Shown here one piece after another: positions 1-14,453 of a stretch of 64,000 nt of DNA; positions within the stretch are counted from its first letter, which is position 1, and each line of letters begins with the position of its first letter. The DNA is from Luteimonas marina. GTDB lineage: Bacteria > Pseudomonadota > Gammaproteobacteria > Xanthomonadales > Xanthomonadaceae. The stretch covers positions 496,001-560,000 of the forward strand of contig NZ_VOHK01000001.1 in the NCBI RefSeq assembly GCF_007859325.1, given 5' to 3'. A program made the translations under genes and the position numbers. The notes below the pieces were generated by a model, which was not told the DNA's origin, did no database searches, and saw nothing but the letters and a program-made list of their open reading frames with translations.

Positions 1-355
1 CAGCTTCTCGACGACCTCGTAGTACGCCTGCGGCACCACCACCACGAGCATGCCGAAGACCAGCGGAACCAGCAGCCGCCAGGACCTCGCGCCGAGGAAC
101 CGTGGCGTACTGCCACGGGCCTCGGCCTCGCGCCGGGCCTTGCCCAGCAGGAACGCGGTCGCCGCGCCCGACACCAGGAACAGCAGCGACAGCCGCCACG
201 GCGAGGTCAGCATCATGAACGGCTGCAGCGCCGGTCCGGCGTAGGGGCTGTTCACGTGCCACTCCCAGGTCACGTAGTACATGCCGACGTGATAGAGCAC
301 CAGCAGCATGAAGGCGAGGACGCGGACCCAGTCGAGGTCGAAACGGCGTTGCATG
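1..355 (-). CDS. Acyltransferase-3 family membrane protein (N-terminal part)
   Basis: The reading frame begins at the ATG complementary to 353-355 and stays open through the left window edge, so only about 118 N-terminal residues are visible. It starts MQRRFDLDWVRVLAFMLLVL, the first membrane helix with the R-x-D-W-x-R signature typical of acyltransferase-3 (OpgC/glucan succinyltransferase-like) proteins. Two further hydrophobic helices follow, around residues 48-70 (ending in the motif LFLVSGAATAF) and 95-112. The family transfers acyl groups onto extracytoplasmic glucans or other envelope molecules; the substrate here cannot be read. It is divergent from the LytTR regulator starting at 511, which may control it. 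Confidence 0.75.
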
Positions 356-442
356 GCGGAGGTTCCGGTTCGGGTGGACGGGGAGGAGGATCCGCGCGGC
401 GGCCTCGGCGCCAAGCCCGAAGTGATCGTACGACCGGTCCCG

Positions 443-473
443 GGGACGAACCGCGGACCCGCGGGACGAACCG
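443..473. promoter_or_regulatory. Pair of direct repeats in divergent promoter region (candidate LytTR sites)
   Basis: The 11-base word GGGACGAACCG occurs at 443-453 and again at 463-473, exactly 20 bases apart, between the divergent acyltransferase and LytTR genes. LytTR-type regulators bind two short direct repeats spaced about two helical turns apart, so this is a plausible site for the protein encoded at 511. The assignment is inference from spacing and position. Confidence 0.4.
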
Positions 474-498
474 GGGGCGTCGATCCGGTCCCCGTCCG

Positions 499-504
499 TA
501 GAAT
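499..504 (+). promoter_or_regulatory. -10 box of the LytTR gene, probably leaderless
   Basis: TAGAAT lies six bases before the ATG at 511. With a normal -10 to start-site distance, transcription would begin at or next to the start codon, and no Shine-Dalgarno sequence is visible. No good -35 box is seen. The clpS gene shows the same arrangement. Confidence 0.4.
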
Positions 505-510
505 GCGCGC

Positions 511-1389
511 ATGCAACCCAGCGTGCGAACCGCCTACGAACGCTATCGCCCCTGGCGGCGCTGGGTGGAGATCGGCTTCTTCGCCGCGGTCCTCGTCGTC
601 AACGCCGTAGGCAACACCGTCACCACCTGGATCGACCTCAACCGCTCCGAGCCGGGCCGGGTGCCGATGTGGGAGCCGGCGGTCTGGGAGGGGAGCAGCG
701 CGCTGCTGTGGACCGTGATCATTCCCCTGGTCGCCGTGCTCACCTGGCGCTGGCCCACGCACTGGGACAACTGGCGCCGGCGCCTGCCGCTGCACCTGGT
801 CGCGAGCGTGGCGGTTTCGCTGGTCCACGTGTCGGGCATGGTTGGCCTGCGCGTCCTGGCGTATCGCTGGCAGGGAGCGGACTACGACTTCGGGCCCTGG
901 CCGCGCGAGCTGGGCTACGAATACCTCAAGGACGTGCGCACCTACCTCGGCTTCGTCGTGATCATCGAGGTCTACCGCCTGCTGCTGCGCCGCCTGCAGG
1001 GCGAGGCCAGCTTCCTGGCCGCGCCCGACGACGGGCCGCCGGTGGAAGCGGTGGACCGGCCGGACCGGTTCCTCGTGCGCAAGCTCGGCCGTGAGTTCCT
1101 GGTCGCGGCCAACGACATCGAATGGCTGCAGGCCTCGGGCAACTACGTCAACCTGCGCGTGCGCGGCCACGACTATCCGCTGCGCAGCACGATTGCCGGG
1201 ATCGAGGCCCGGCTCGACCCGGCCCGATTCCTGCGCATCCACCGCAGCTATATCGCCAACCTCGACCACCTGGCCTCGATCGAGCCGCTGGACACCGGCG
1301 ATGCGCGCGTGCACCTGAAGGACGGCACCGCGCTGCCCTGCAGCCGCCGCTACCGCGGCGAACTGCGCGATCGCCTGGGCGAGTCCTGA
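511..1389 (+). CDS. Membrane-anchored LytTR-family transcriptional regulator (RpfD-like)
   Basis: The 292-residue protein has an N-terminal membrane region (hydrophobic stretches near residues 15-35, 60-77, 90-112 and 145-160) and a C-terminal LytTR DNA-binding domain from about residue 185, with the family motifs IEWLQASGNYVNL and FLRIHRSYIANL. It lacks a response-regulator receiver domain, so activity is likely controlled through the membrane part or a partner. It sits beside prfB-lysS-rpfG, where Xanthomonas carries rpfD, a LytTR gene of the rpf locus; orthology is likely from position and domain but unproven. It is divergent from the acyltransferase gene, a common pairing for this regulator class. 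Confidence 0.85.
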   Translation: MQPSVRTAYERYRPWRRWVEIGFFAAVLVVNAVGNTVTTWIDLNRSEPGRVPMWEPAVWEGSSALLWTVIIPLVAVLTWRWPTHWDNWRRRLPLHLVASVAVSLVHVSGMVGLRVLAYRWQGADYDFGPWPRELGYEYLKDVRTYLGFVVIIEVYRLLLRRLQGEASFLAAPDDGPPVEAVDRPDRFLVRKLGREFLVAANDIEWLQASGNYVNLRVRGHDYPLRSTIAGIEARLDPARFLRIHRSYIANLDHLASIEPLDTGDARVHLKDGTALPCSRRYRGELRDRLGES

Positions 1390-1501
1390 AGCAGCTGCAG
1401 GGGAGCGACCCCGGTCGCGCAGGTGCCCTGCGACGCGTCGGGGCGCAGGCCGTCGCGATTGAAATCGCGCCTGCACGCCGGCGGCCGGCAATTGCTAGAA
1501 T

Positions 1502-1524
1502 CACCGGCTGTTTTTTGCCCGGTG
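1502..1524 (+). promoter_or_regulatory. Small hairpin in the prfB leader
   Basis: CACCGG (1502-1507) and CCGGTG (1519-1524) form a stem with an 11-base loop containing six T residues, directly after a TAGAAT -10-like box at 1496-1501 and eight bases before the prfB start. It may shape translation initiation of prfB; no clear Shine-Dalgarno sequence is seen. Confidence 0.3.
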
Positions 1525-1532
1525 TTCCCCAC

Positions 1533-2661
1533 ATGATCGAACTCAATCCCGTGCGCCAGCGCATCGCCGACCTGACCGGCCGGCTGGATGCGCTGAGGGG
1601 GTTTCTTTGACTACGATGCCAGGCGCGAGCGGCTCGAAGAAGTAGAGCGCGAGCTCGAGAACCCCGACATCTGGAACGATCCCGAACGCGCCCAGGCGCT
1701 GGGCCGGGAGCGTTCGATGCTCGACAAGACCGTCAACGGCATCCGCAACCTGACCGAGGGCCTGTCTGGCGCCGGCGAACTGCTGGAACTGGCCGAGGCC
1801 GAGGACGACGAAGAGACCGCGCAGGCCGTGGTCGACGACGTCGAGCGCCATGCCGGCGAAGTCGACAAGCTGGAATTCCAGCGCATGTTCTCCGGCGAGA
1901 TGGACGGCACCAACGCCTTCGTCGACATCCAGGCCGGCGCCGGCGGCACCGAGGCGCAGGACTGGGCCGAGATGCTGCTGCGCATGTACCTGCGCTGGGC
2001 CGAGTCGCGCGGCTGGAAGACCGAACTGCTGGAAGTCAGCGGCGGCGAGGTGGCGGGCATCAAGTCGGCGACCTTCCGCGTGGAGGGCGAGTTCGCCTAC
2101 GGCTGGCTCAAGACCGAGACCGGCGTGCACCGGCTCGTGCGCAAGTCGCCGTTCGATTCCGACAACCGACGCCACACCAGCTTCACCTCGGTGTTCGTGT
2201 CGCCGGAAGTCGACGACAACATCGACATCGAGATCAACCCGGCCGACCTCAAGACCGACGTCTACCGTTCGTCCGGCGCCGGCGGCCAGCACGTCAACAA
2301 GACCGAGTCCGCGGTCCGCATCACCCACGTGCCGAGCGGAATCGTGGTGGCCTGCCAGACCGAGCGCAGCCAGCACGCCAACCGCGACCGCGCGATGAAG
2401 ATGCTGGCCGCGAAGCTGTACGAGATGGAGATCCAGAAGCGCAACGCCGAGCGCGATGCGGTGGAAGCCACCAAGTCCGACATCGGCTGGGGCAGCCAGA
2501 TCCGCAACTACGTGCTCGACCAGAGCCGGATCAAGGACCTGCGCACGGGCATCGAGCGCAGCGACACGCAGAAGGTGCTCGACGGCGACCTCGACGAATT
2601 CGTCGAGGGCAGCCTGAAGGCCGGCCTTGAGGCGGGTTCCAAACGTTCCGACGCCGTTTGA
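1533..2661 (+). CDS. prfB: Peptide chain release factor 2 (programmed +1 frameshift)
   Basis: RF2 recognises UAA and UGA stop codons and releases the finished peptide. The gene starts at ATG 1533 and reads 25 codons to an in-frame TGA at 1608-1610; the long frame then resumes at 1609, so full RF2 (about 375 residues) needs a +1 shift and should be annotated as 1533-1607 joined to 1609-2661. The RF2 stop-recognition tripeptide SPF occurs in VRKSPFDSD and the peptidyl-transferase motif GGQ in [15 protein letters not shown]. lysS follows after 168 bases, the prfB-lysS order seen in many gammaproteobacteria. Reading only the long open frame from an internal ATG would lose the N-terminus. Confidence 0.97.
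1596..1611 (+). promoter_or_regulatory. prfB programmed +1 frameshift site
   Basis: The codons read AGG GGG TTT CTT TGA C. A Shine-Dalgarno-like AGGGGG (1596-1601) lies three bases before CTT, and the UGA is followed by C, a poor termination context. This is the known RF2 autoregulatory arrangement: when RF2 is scarce the ribosome slips from CTT to TTT and continues with GAC at 1609. The usual slippery context has TAT before CTT; here it is TTT. Confidence 0.95.
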
Positions 2662-2664
2662 ATT

Positions 2665-2759
2665 GTCATCCCGACCCCGGACTTGATCCGGGGGAGGGAT
2701 CTCGCTTCGGCCTGCATCGATGCAACTGAAAGCAGATCCCTCGCTGCGCTCGGGATGAC
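2665..2759. repeat. Inverted repeat of the GTCATCCC family
   Basis: The element begins GTCATCCCGA and ends CGGGATGAC, with an inner pair GGGATCT/AGATCCC. It starts three bases after the prfB stop and could act as a transcript end. Its right arm (2734-2759) is the exact reverse complement of the left arm of the copy embedded in the icmF gene at 58753. Confidence 0.8.
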
Positions 2760-2774
2760 AAACATTTAGGCTGT

Positions 2775-2827
2775 CCCGATTCCCGATTCCCGATTCCCGA
2801 TTCCCGATTCCCGATTCCCGATTCCCG
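2775..2827 (+). repeat. Heptanucleotide tandem repeat CCCGATT x7.6
   Basis: Seven perfect copies of CCCGATT plus four bases run to within two bases of the lysS start codon. The array replaces the normal ribosome-binding region, so copy-number change by slippage would alter the lysS leader. Confidence 0.95.
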
Positions 2828-2829
2828 AC

Positions 2830-4353
<1,524 letters not shown>

Positions 4354-4504
4354 GCCGGCCGTGGCGCTCGCGGCGGGCCGGCGGCTCCTGCCCGGCTGTC
4401 AGCGCAATGTGAATTTTTAGGGCATCATTCGGTCAATTGTTGACCCATGGACGCCCGGCTCTTCGTTGATTCATTGAGCTGGGTCTCATTTCTGGACGGA
4501 ACCG

Positions 4505-5659
4505 ATGCGGGCACAGGACTTGCTTCCGAATACCTCATCTGGCGACGCTCCCGCCCCGGACCGCGGGACGGGTCGCCTCCCGGGAACTGCAGACCAGATG
4601 AACATCGTCATCGTCGACGACCAGACCTCCGCACGCACCATGCTGCGGCACATCCTCGAGGACATCAGTCCCGAGCTGGACGTGCTCGACTTCGGCGATC
4701 CCCAGCTCGCGCTGCGCTGGTGCGAGGAGAACCGGCCCGACCTGCTGCTGCTTGACTACCGCATGCCGGTCATCGACGGACTGGAGTTCGCCCGCCGCTT
4801 CCGCAAGCCGCTGCTGCACCGCGACGTGCCGATCGTGCTGGTCACCGTGGTCGGCGACGAGCCGATCCGGCAGGCCGCGCTCGACGCCGGCGTCATCGAT
4901 TTCCTGGTCAAGCCGGTGCGCCCGCGCGAACTGCGCGCGCGCTGCCGCAACCTGCTGCAACTGCGCCAGCAGTCCGAATCGATCAAGCAGCGCGCGCTGT
5001 CGCTGGAGCAGCGCCTGCTCTCGAGCATGCACGAGGTCGAGGAGCGCGAGCGCGAGACCCTGCACCGGCTCGCCCGCGCGATCGAGTACCGCGACGCCGG
5101 CACCAGCGCCAACCTGGCGCGCCTCGCGGCGATCGCGGGCATGGTCGCCGAACACCTGGGCCTGTTCGAGGACGAGGTGCGGATGATCGAGCTGGCCGCG
5201 CCGCTGCACGACATCGGCAAGATCGCGATCCCCGACGCGCTGCTGCTCAAGCCCGGCCCGCTGGACGAGGCCGAGATGGCGCAGATGCGCCAGCATCCGC
5301 GGATCGGCCACGAACTGCTGACCGGCAGCCAGAACCGCTTCATCCAGATGAGCGCCACCATCGCGCTGCGCCACCAGGAGCGCTACGACGGCAGCGGCTA
5401 TCCCGACGGGCTCGCGGGGGACCAGATCCCGCTCGAGGCGCGCATCGTCGCGGTCGCCGACGTGTTCGACGCGCTGGTGTCCAAGCGCCCGTACAAGCGC
5501 GCCTGGACCATCGACGAGGCCCTGCAGTACATCGAGGAGCAGTCGGGCAAGCTGTTCGACCCGGCCTGCGTCGACGCCCTGCTCAAGGACCGCGGCCGGA
5601 TCGACGACATCTGCCAGCGGTTCGCCGCGCCACCGCCCAAGGCGGCGTCGGGTGGATAG
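4505..5659 (+). CDS. rpfG: HD-GYP response regulator RpfG (cyclic-di-GMP phosphodiesterase)
   Basis: RpfG is the output of the DSF two-component system: phosphorylated by RpfC, it hydrolyses cyclic-di-GMP and so controls virulence-type functions, biofilm and motility. The 384-residue protein has a receiver domain (residues 33-155, phosphoacceptor D84 in LLLDYRMP), a coiled linker, then an HD-GYP domain with H235-D236 in PLHDIGKIAIPD and the GYP triplet at 298-300. Both catalytic signatures are intact. The ATG at 4505 is chosen because Xanthomonas RpfG also has a short extension before MNIVIVDDQ; an alternative ATG lies at 4598. Its end overlaps the rpfC start by 8 bases, so the two are co-transcribed and probably translationally coupled. 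Confidence 0.95.
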   Translation: MRAQDLLPNTSSGDAPAPDRGTGRLPGTADQMNIVIVDDQTSARTMLRHILEDISPELDVLDFGDPQLALRWCEENRPDLLLLDYRMPVIDGLEFARRFRKPLLHRDVPIVLVTVVGDEPIRQAALDAGVIDFLVKPVRPRELRARCRNLLQLRQQSESIKQRALSLEQRLLSSMHEVEERERETLHRLARAIEYRDAGTSANLARLAAIAGMVAEHLGLFEDEVRMIELAAPLHDIGKIAIPDALLLKPGPLDEAEMAQMRQHPRIGHELLTGSQNRFIQMSATIALRHQERYDGSGYPDGLAGDQIPLEARIVAVADVFDALVSKRPYKRAWTIDEALQYIEEQSGKLFDPACVDALLKDRGRIDDICQRFAAPPPKAASGG

Positions 5660-7823
5660 CCCGCGGGCATTGATCGATGCGGTCCGGGGCCGGTTGAGCG
5701 GCCGCCCGGACAGCGAGCACGCGCAGGCGATCGTGCGGCTCGTGATCGCCTCCCTGCTCCTGTCCTACCTCGGTTGGCTGAAGATCGGCGAGCAGGGCAC
5801 CAACGTCGATCTCACGCTCGCGGTGATGGCGGGCGAGGCGATCGTGGCCGCGGCGATCATGGTCGCCATCCTGCTGAAGCCGGGCGTGTCGCACGTCCGC
5901 CGCTGGATCGGCATGATCACCGACTACGCGACGCTCGCGACCCTCATGCTGCTCAAGCCGGCGGAACTGTCGCCGCTGTACGTGATCATCCTGTGGGTCA
6001 CGATCGGCAACGGCATGCGCTACGGCAGCCGCTACCTGATTTCGGCGTCGGTACTGGCCTCGCTTGCGTTCCTGTCGGTGGTCGCGTTCTCGAGCTACTG
6101 GTGGCAGCAGCCGTTCCTCGCGGGGGGGCTGCTGCTGGGTCTGTTCGCGATCCCGCTGTACCTGTCGTCCCTGCTGCGCGACCTGCATCGCGTCACCGAG
6201 GAGGCGAAGCGGGCCAACGAGGCCAAGTCGCGCTTCCTCGCGAGCATGAGCCACGAGTTCCGTTCCCCGCTCAACGGCATCATCGGCATGTCCGAGCTGC
6301 TGCGGAACATGAAGCTCAATGCCGAGCAGCGCGAGTGCGCGGAGGTCATCCACGCCTCGGCGCACACCCTGCTGTTCCTGGTCGACGACGTGCTCGACAT
6401 CTCGGCGATCGAGGCCGGCAAGCTCAAGCGCAAGGACGCGGATTTCGAACTGCCCGACGTGCTCAAGCGCGTGCAGCAGATGCTGCAGCCGCAGGCCGAT
6501 GCGAAGTCGCTGAAGCTGTCGGTCGCCGCCGACGAGCGGGTTCCGTCGAGCCTGCACGGCGATGGCGCCTACCTGACCCAGATCCTCCTCAACCTCACCC
6601 ACAACGCGATCAAGTTCACGTCCACCGGTTCGGTGGCGCTGCAGGTGTCGCTGCTGGAGGAGGGCACGGCGGGGGCGCGCCTGCGCTTCTCGGTCCGCGA
6701 CACAGGGATCGGGATTCCCGACGAACACAAGCAACGGATCTTCCAGGCGTTCGAGCAGGTCGACTCCGGGCCGAGCCGCAGGTTCGGCGGCACCGGCCTC
6801 GGCACCACGATCGCGCAGACCCTGGCGCGGCTGATGGGCGGCGAACTGGGGCTCGACGACAACCCCGGCGGCGGCAGTCATTTCTGGGCGGACATTCCGT
6901 TCGAGGTGCGCGTCGAGCAGGTCGCGGAACAGCATGGCTTGCAGGCCGGCGGCAAGGTCGTCGCCTTCGACGACCCGTTCGTCCGCCATCGCGCGCGTGT
7001 GCGCAACCTGCGCATCCTGGTCGCGGACGACCAGCACGCCAATCGGCGCGTCCTGGTCAGGATCCTGGAAAAGGCCGGGCACGCCGTGCTGACCGCCACC
7101 AACGGCGACGAGGCGCTTGACCGCTTCGAGGGCGGCGGCATCGACCTGGCGATCCTCGACATGCACATGCCCCAGGTCAGCGGGATCGACGTGATCAAGC
7201 ACCTGCGCTACATGCAGGCGGGCACCGCGCGTACGCCGGTGATCGTGCTCAGCGCCGACGCCACGCCCCAGGCAGCCGAGCAGGCGCGCGCCGCGGGGGC
7301 GCGGGCGTTCCTGACGAAACCGGTGGCGGTGGCCCGGCTGCTGGAAACCATCGCCGATGCGGTGAAGGCGCAGGTGGATCCGCAGGAAGCCAAGGCGGTC
7401 GGCGATCTCGTCGAGCCGTCGGCCCCGCGCTCGGAACTGCTCGAGGAACTGGCGGAGATGGGGCTGGGGGAAGAGTTCCTCGTGTCCTTCGTCGACCAGT
7501 GCCTCAAGGACGCTGCGTCGTGCCTGGTCCGCCTCGGCGACGACGGGCGGCGGCGCGACTGGAACGACTTCCGCGACGGTGCGCACGCGCTCAAGGGAAT
7601 TTCCCAGAACCTCGGCGCCTGGGTCATCGCCGAACGCTGCCAGCAGATCATGCGCGCCAGCGACGAATTCCTGGTGCGCGACCACGGCCGGCTCGTCGAG
7701 GAACTCGGGACGCAGTTGCACGTGGCCGTGCAGCAGAGCAAGCGCGAAGTGGAGCGCATCCTGCGCAACCAGCCGGCCGGCGATACCGGCCGGGGCGGAG
7801 GGGCGGGACCCGAAGCGTCCTGA
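5652..7823 (+). CDS. rpfC: Hybrid sensor histidine kinase RpfC (DSF sensor)
   Basis: RpfC senses the diffusible signal factor and phosphorelays to RpfG; in Xanthomonas it also restrains the synthase RpfF through its receiver domain. The GTG start at 5652 overlaps the rpfG stop. The protein has a short cytoplasmic N-terminus with the conserved word DSEHAQ (residues 20-25), part of the region implicated in DSF binding in Xanthomonas. Membrane helices span about residues 28-175. Then come the kinase H-box MSHEFRSP (H201), an ATPase domain with DTGIGI and GTGLGTT, a receiver domain with D503 in ILDMHMP, and an HPt domain with H645 in DGAHALKG. All phosphorelay residues are present. The gene converges on rpfF. 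Confidence 0.96.
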   Translation: MDSPRALIDAVRGRLSGRPDSEHAQAIVRLVIASLLLSYLGWLKIGEQGTNVDLTLAVMAGEAIVAAAIMVAILLKPGVSHVRRWIGMITDYATLATLMLLKPAELSPLYVIILWVTIGNGMRYGSRYLISASVLASLAFLSVVAFSSYWWQQPFLAGGLLLGLFAIPLYLSSLLRDLHRVTEEAKRANEAKSRFLASMSHEFRSPLNGIIGMSELLRNMKLNAEQRECAEVIHASAHTLLFLVDDVLDISAIEAGKLKRKDADFELPDVLKRVQQMLQPQADAKSLKLSVAADERVPSSLHGDGAYLTQILLNLTHNAIKFTSTGSVALQVSLLEEGTAGARLRFSVRDTGIGIPDEHKQRIFQAFEQVDSGPSRRFGGTGLGTTIAQTLARLMGGELGLDDNPGGGSHFWADIPFEVRVEQVAEQHGLQAGGKVVAFDDPFVRHRARVRNLRILVADDQHANRRVLVRILEKAGHAVLTATNGDEALDRFEGGGIDLAILDMHMPQVSGIDVIKHLRYMQAGTARTPVIVLSADATPQAAEQARAAGARAFLTKPVAVARLLETIADAVKAQVDPQEAKAVGDLVEPSAPRSELLEELAEMGLGEEFLVSFVDQCLKDAASCLVRLGDDGRRRDWNDFRDGAHALKGISQNLGAWVIAERCQQIMRASDEFLVRDHGRLVEELGTQLHVAVQQSKREVERILRNQPAGDTGRGGGAGPEAS

Positions 7824-7839
7824 CTCCGCCGGGGAAAGC

Positions 7840-7868
7840 GCCCGCGCCGGCCCGTGCCGGGCGCGGGC
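7840..7868. terminator. Hairpin between convergent rpfC and rpfF
   Basis: GCCCGCGCC (7840-7848) pairs with GGCGCGGGC (7860-7868) in the 52-base gap between the two convergent stop codons. It lacks a T-run on either strand, so efficient intrinsic termination is uncertain. Confidence 0.45.
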
Positions 7869-7875
7869 AGGGCGG

Positions 7876-8775
7876 TCAACCGACCATGCTGACGCGGTCT
7901 TCGCCGTAGCTGCTGGCCGCGCGCTTCTGCTGCGCGCGCACCAGACGCTCCATCGTCCGCAGGCCGCGGTCGTTCAGGCGCATCGCCGCATCCACCCACT
8001 GGGTGGTGACCGACAGCAGTTCCTCCAGGCTCACGGGGCTGCAGGCCTGGCGGACGCTGTTCATCGAACGCAGGGCGTTGCCGATGCGCTTGTGCTTGCG
8101 GATGAGTTCGCGTGCGGCGTTGATGCCTTCGCCCTTGGGCACCACCATGTCGACCACGCCCATTTCGAGCAGCTCGGCGGCGCCGTAGACGTTGGCGTCG
8201 AGCATCATCCGCTCGGCCTTCGCCGGCGGCACTCGCCGGGTGAGGAAGGTGTAGGCGCCCATGCCCGGGAACAGATCGAACAACACCTCGGGGAATCCCA
8301 TTCCGGCGCCTTCCTCCATGATGATCGTGTTGCAGCACAGCGCGGATTCGAAGCCGCCGCCGAGCGCGTCGCCCTGCACGACGGCGATGCTGTGCACACG
8401 ATCCTCGTACAGGCGGGAGAAGTTGAAGGCCACCTCGACGCAGAGCTTGGCGTAGTCGAGCAGGCGCCCGCGGTTGCCGTTGCGGATCATCTGCGAGAAC
8501 AGGGCGAGGTCGCCGCCGAGGTTGAAGACGTCGGTATCGGAGGCCAGGACCAGGTGGTGGATCCCGGCGTGGGGGTCGCGGTCCGCGGCGAGGGTCCGGC
8601 GGATCCCCTCCTGGCTGCGCTTGAGTTCGTTGAGCAGGCGCTCGGAAAAGCAGGGGTGGTACATCGGTGTCGGGTTGGCGTGCATGAAGCACCAGTCGAT
8701 ACCCGCTTCCTCTTCACGCACATGGCGCACCAGGGAAGAATCGACACCGAAGGACGAGGATTGGATGATGGACAT
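7876..8775 (-). CDS. rpfF: DSF synthase RpfF (crotonase family)
   Basis: RpfF makes cis-2-unsaturated fatty acid signals (DSF family) from 3-hydroxyacyl-ACP by dehydration and thioester cleavage. The 299-residue crotonase-fold protein carries both catalytic glutamates in their expected contexts: E143 in GGGFESAL and E163 in GFPEVLFDLFPGMGAY, equivalent to E141 and E161 of Xanthomonas RpfF. The start MSIIQSSSF is supported by homology and by a promoter-like sequence 70-100 bases upstream. It lies downstream of rpfB on the same strand with 180 bases between, and converges on rpfC, as in Xanthomonas. Confidence 0.96.
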   Translation of the reverse strand: MSIIQSSSFGVDSSLVRHVREEEAGIDWCFMHANPTPMYHPCFSERLLNELKRSQEGIRRTLAADRDPHAGIHHLVLASDTDVFNLGGDLALFSQMIRNGNRGRLLDYAKLCVEVAFNFSRLYEDRVHSIAVVQGDALGGGFESALCCNTIIMEEGAGMGFPEVLFDLFPGMGAYTFLTRRVPPAKAERMMLDANVYGAAELLEMGVVDMVVPKGEGINAARELIRKHKRIGNALRSMNSVRQACSPVSLEELLSVTTQWVDAAMRLNDRGLRTMERLVRAQQKRAASSYGEDRVSMVG

Positions 8776-8849
8776 GGCGCGGACTCCGGCAGGACACAGG
8801 GATGGGAAGGGAAGGGCACAGCGACTGGCTCGCCAAGCGAGGCCAGTCG

Positions 8850-8877
8850 ACTATACACCCGGGTTATGCAACGTTAA
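8850..8877 (-). promoter_or_regulatory. Candidate rpfF promoter
   Basis: On the minus strand TTAACG (8872-8877) and TATAGT (8850-8855) are separated by 16 bases, about 75 bases upstream of the rpfF ATG. The surrounding rpfB-rpfF gap is locally AT-rich. This would let rpfF be transcribed independently of rpfB. Confidence 0.45.
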
Positions 8878-8955
8878 GTCGAATGAAGAATTTGTTATTC
8901 GACCCCGTGGCGCCGGCCTGTCCGTCGGCCGGTCCCTTTCCTCCGAACGCCGGGC

Positions 8956-10632
<1,677 letters not shown>

Positions 10633-10777
10633 TCGATCCCCTCCATGATGCTGTCAGGCCGGCATTCTGTGCGATACCGTTCAGTATGGATTGGAGCATA
10701 GGCCCCCGGGGCTGGCAAGGCGCGGGCGGGGCGCCGGCGACGCGCGCGAACGACGCATTCCCGTACAGTACGTGGGC

Positions 10778-11281
10778 ATGGAAAAACGCATGGTGATCAA
10801 CGGGGCGGGCATTCCCGCCGGGGCATCGGCACCGACGGGAAATCGCGTCCGCCCGGTGCCGGCGGTGCCCTGGATATTGTTGCTGCTGCTGGCGCTGGCG
10901 GCGTGTTCGCGCAGCGATCCGGAAACCGCACTGCGCGGAAGCGTTGCGTCCCTGCAGGCGGCGCTCGAACAGCGGGATGCTGCTGCGATGCAGCAGCACC
11001 TGGCGGAGGATTTCATCGGCAACGGGGGGCTCGATCGCGACGGCGCGCGCCGGCTGGCGGCGATGTACCTGCTGCGACACCGCGATATCGGCATCACCAC
11101 GGGGCCGCTGGAGGTCGAGATGGCGGCCGAGCATGCCACCGTGCGTTTCACGGCGATGCTGCGCGGCGGATCGGGCCGCGCACTGCCGGATGCGGCGCAG
11201 GTCTACGATGTGGAGACCGGCTGGCGGCTGGACGATGGCGATTGGAAGCTCGCCAGTGCGCGTTGGGCGCCGGCGCTCTGA
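10778..11281 (+). CDS. Small lipoprotein with NTF2/SnoaL-like fold
   Basis: From the ATG at 10778 the product has 167 residues: a positively charged start, a hydrophobic stretch and the lipobox LALAAC, predicting a lipid-anchored envelope protein. The mature part (ALEQRDAAAMQQHLAEDFIGN and a terminal WRLDDGDWKLASARW pattern) resembles small cone-shaped NTF2-like domains, which bind or carry small ligands. A second ATG at 10790 is possible. It lies alone on the plus strand between rpfB and acnA, both on the minus strand. No specific function can be assigned. Confidence 0.75.
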   Translation: MEKRMVINGAGIPAGASAPTGNRVRPVPAVPWILLLLLALAACSRSDPETALRGSVASLQAALEQRDAAAMQQHLAEDFIGNGGLDRDGARRLAAMYLLRHRDIGITTGPLEVEMAAEHATVRFTAMLRGGSGRALPDAAQVYDVETGWRLDDGDWKLASARWAPAL

Positions 11282-11383
11282 GTCGGAATGGAGTCGGCTG
11301 CGTCTGCCCATCGCGTCGGGAAGGGAGCCCGGCCCGGATTCTGGACGTCTTCTCATCTGCCTCTTTGTCGACATTCCCTTGTC

Positions 11384-11462
11384 GTCATCCCCGCGAAAGC
11401 GGGGATCCAGCGTCTTTGCGTTGCGCAAGAGCAAAATGGATCCCCGCTTTCGCGGGGATGAC
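11384..11462. repeat. GTCATCCC-family inverted repeat
   Basis: Arms GTCATCCCCGCGAAAGCGGG and its reverse complement flank a short centre containing CAAAATGGATCC. It lies between the converging lipoprotein and acnA genes, where it could end transcripts from both sides. Confidence 0.9.
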
Positions 11463-11524
11463 GGCAGGTAGGGGGATGACGACCGAAAGGGCAGCGGGCG
11501 GGGCTTCCGCCGTATCCGCGTTCG

Positions 11525-14278
<2,754 letters not shown>

Positions 14279-14391
14279 GGTGCGGCTCTCCTGTGGCTGC
14301 GGGCTTCAGGGTCTGCGGGCCAGTCTACGCCGCCGGACGTGGCAGTCCTGCGACGGGGAACGGCGCCGGGTCGCGGCCAGTATGCGGGCTT

Positions 14392-14430
14392 CGGTATGAA
14401 TCCGAAAGTATGTATAATCCTTCCATACCG
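14392..14430 (+). promoter_or_regulatory. vapBC promoter with flanking inverted repeat (operator candidate)
   Basis: A perfect TATAAT (14413-14418) is bracketed by CGGTATG (14392-14398) and CATACCG (14424-14430). An inverted repeat around the -10 box of a toxin-antitoxin operon is where the antitoxin usually binds to repress its own promoter. Confidence 0.55.
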
Positions 14431-14453
14431 TTCCACCCATGGGAGTCCACGCG

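Noticed and set aside
2776..2829. CCCGATT array as a CRISPR-like repeat
   Set aside because: The units are contiguous with no spacers, so it is a simple tandem repeat.
4447..4755. Open frame in the rpfG leader
   Set aside because: Most of its length overlaps rpfG in another frame and it lacks a recognised domain or ribosome site.
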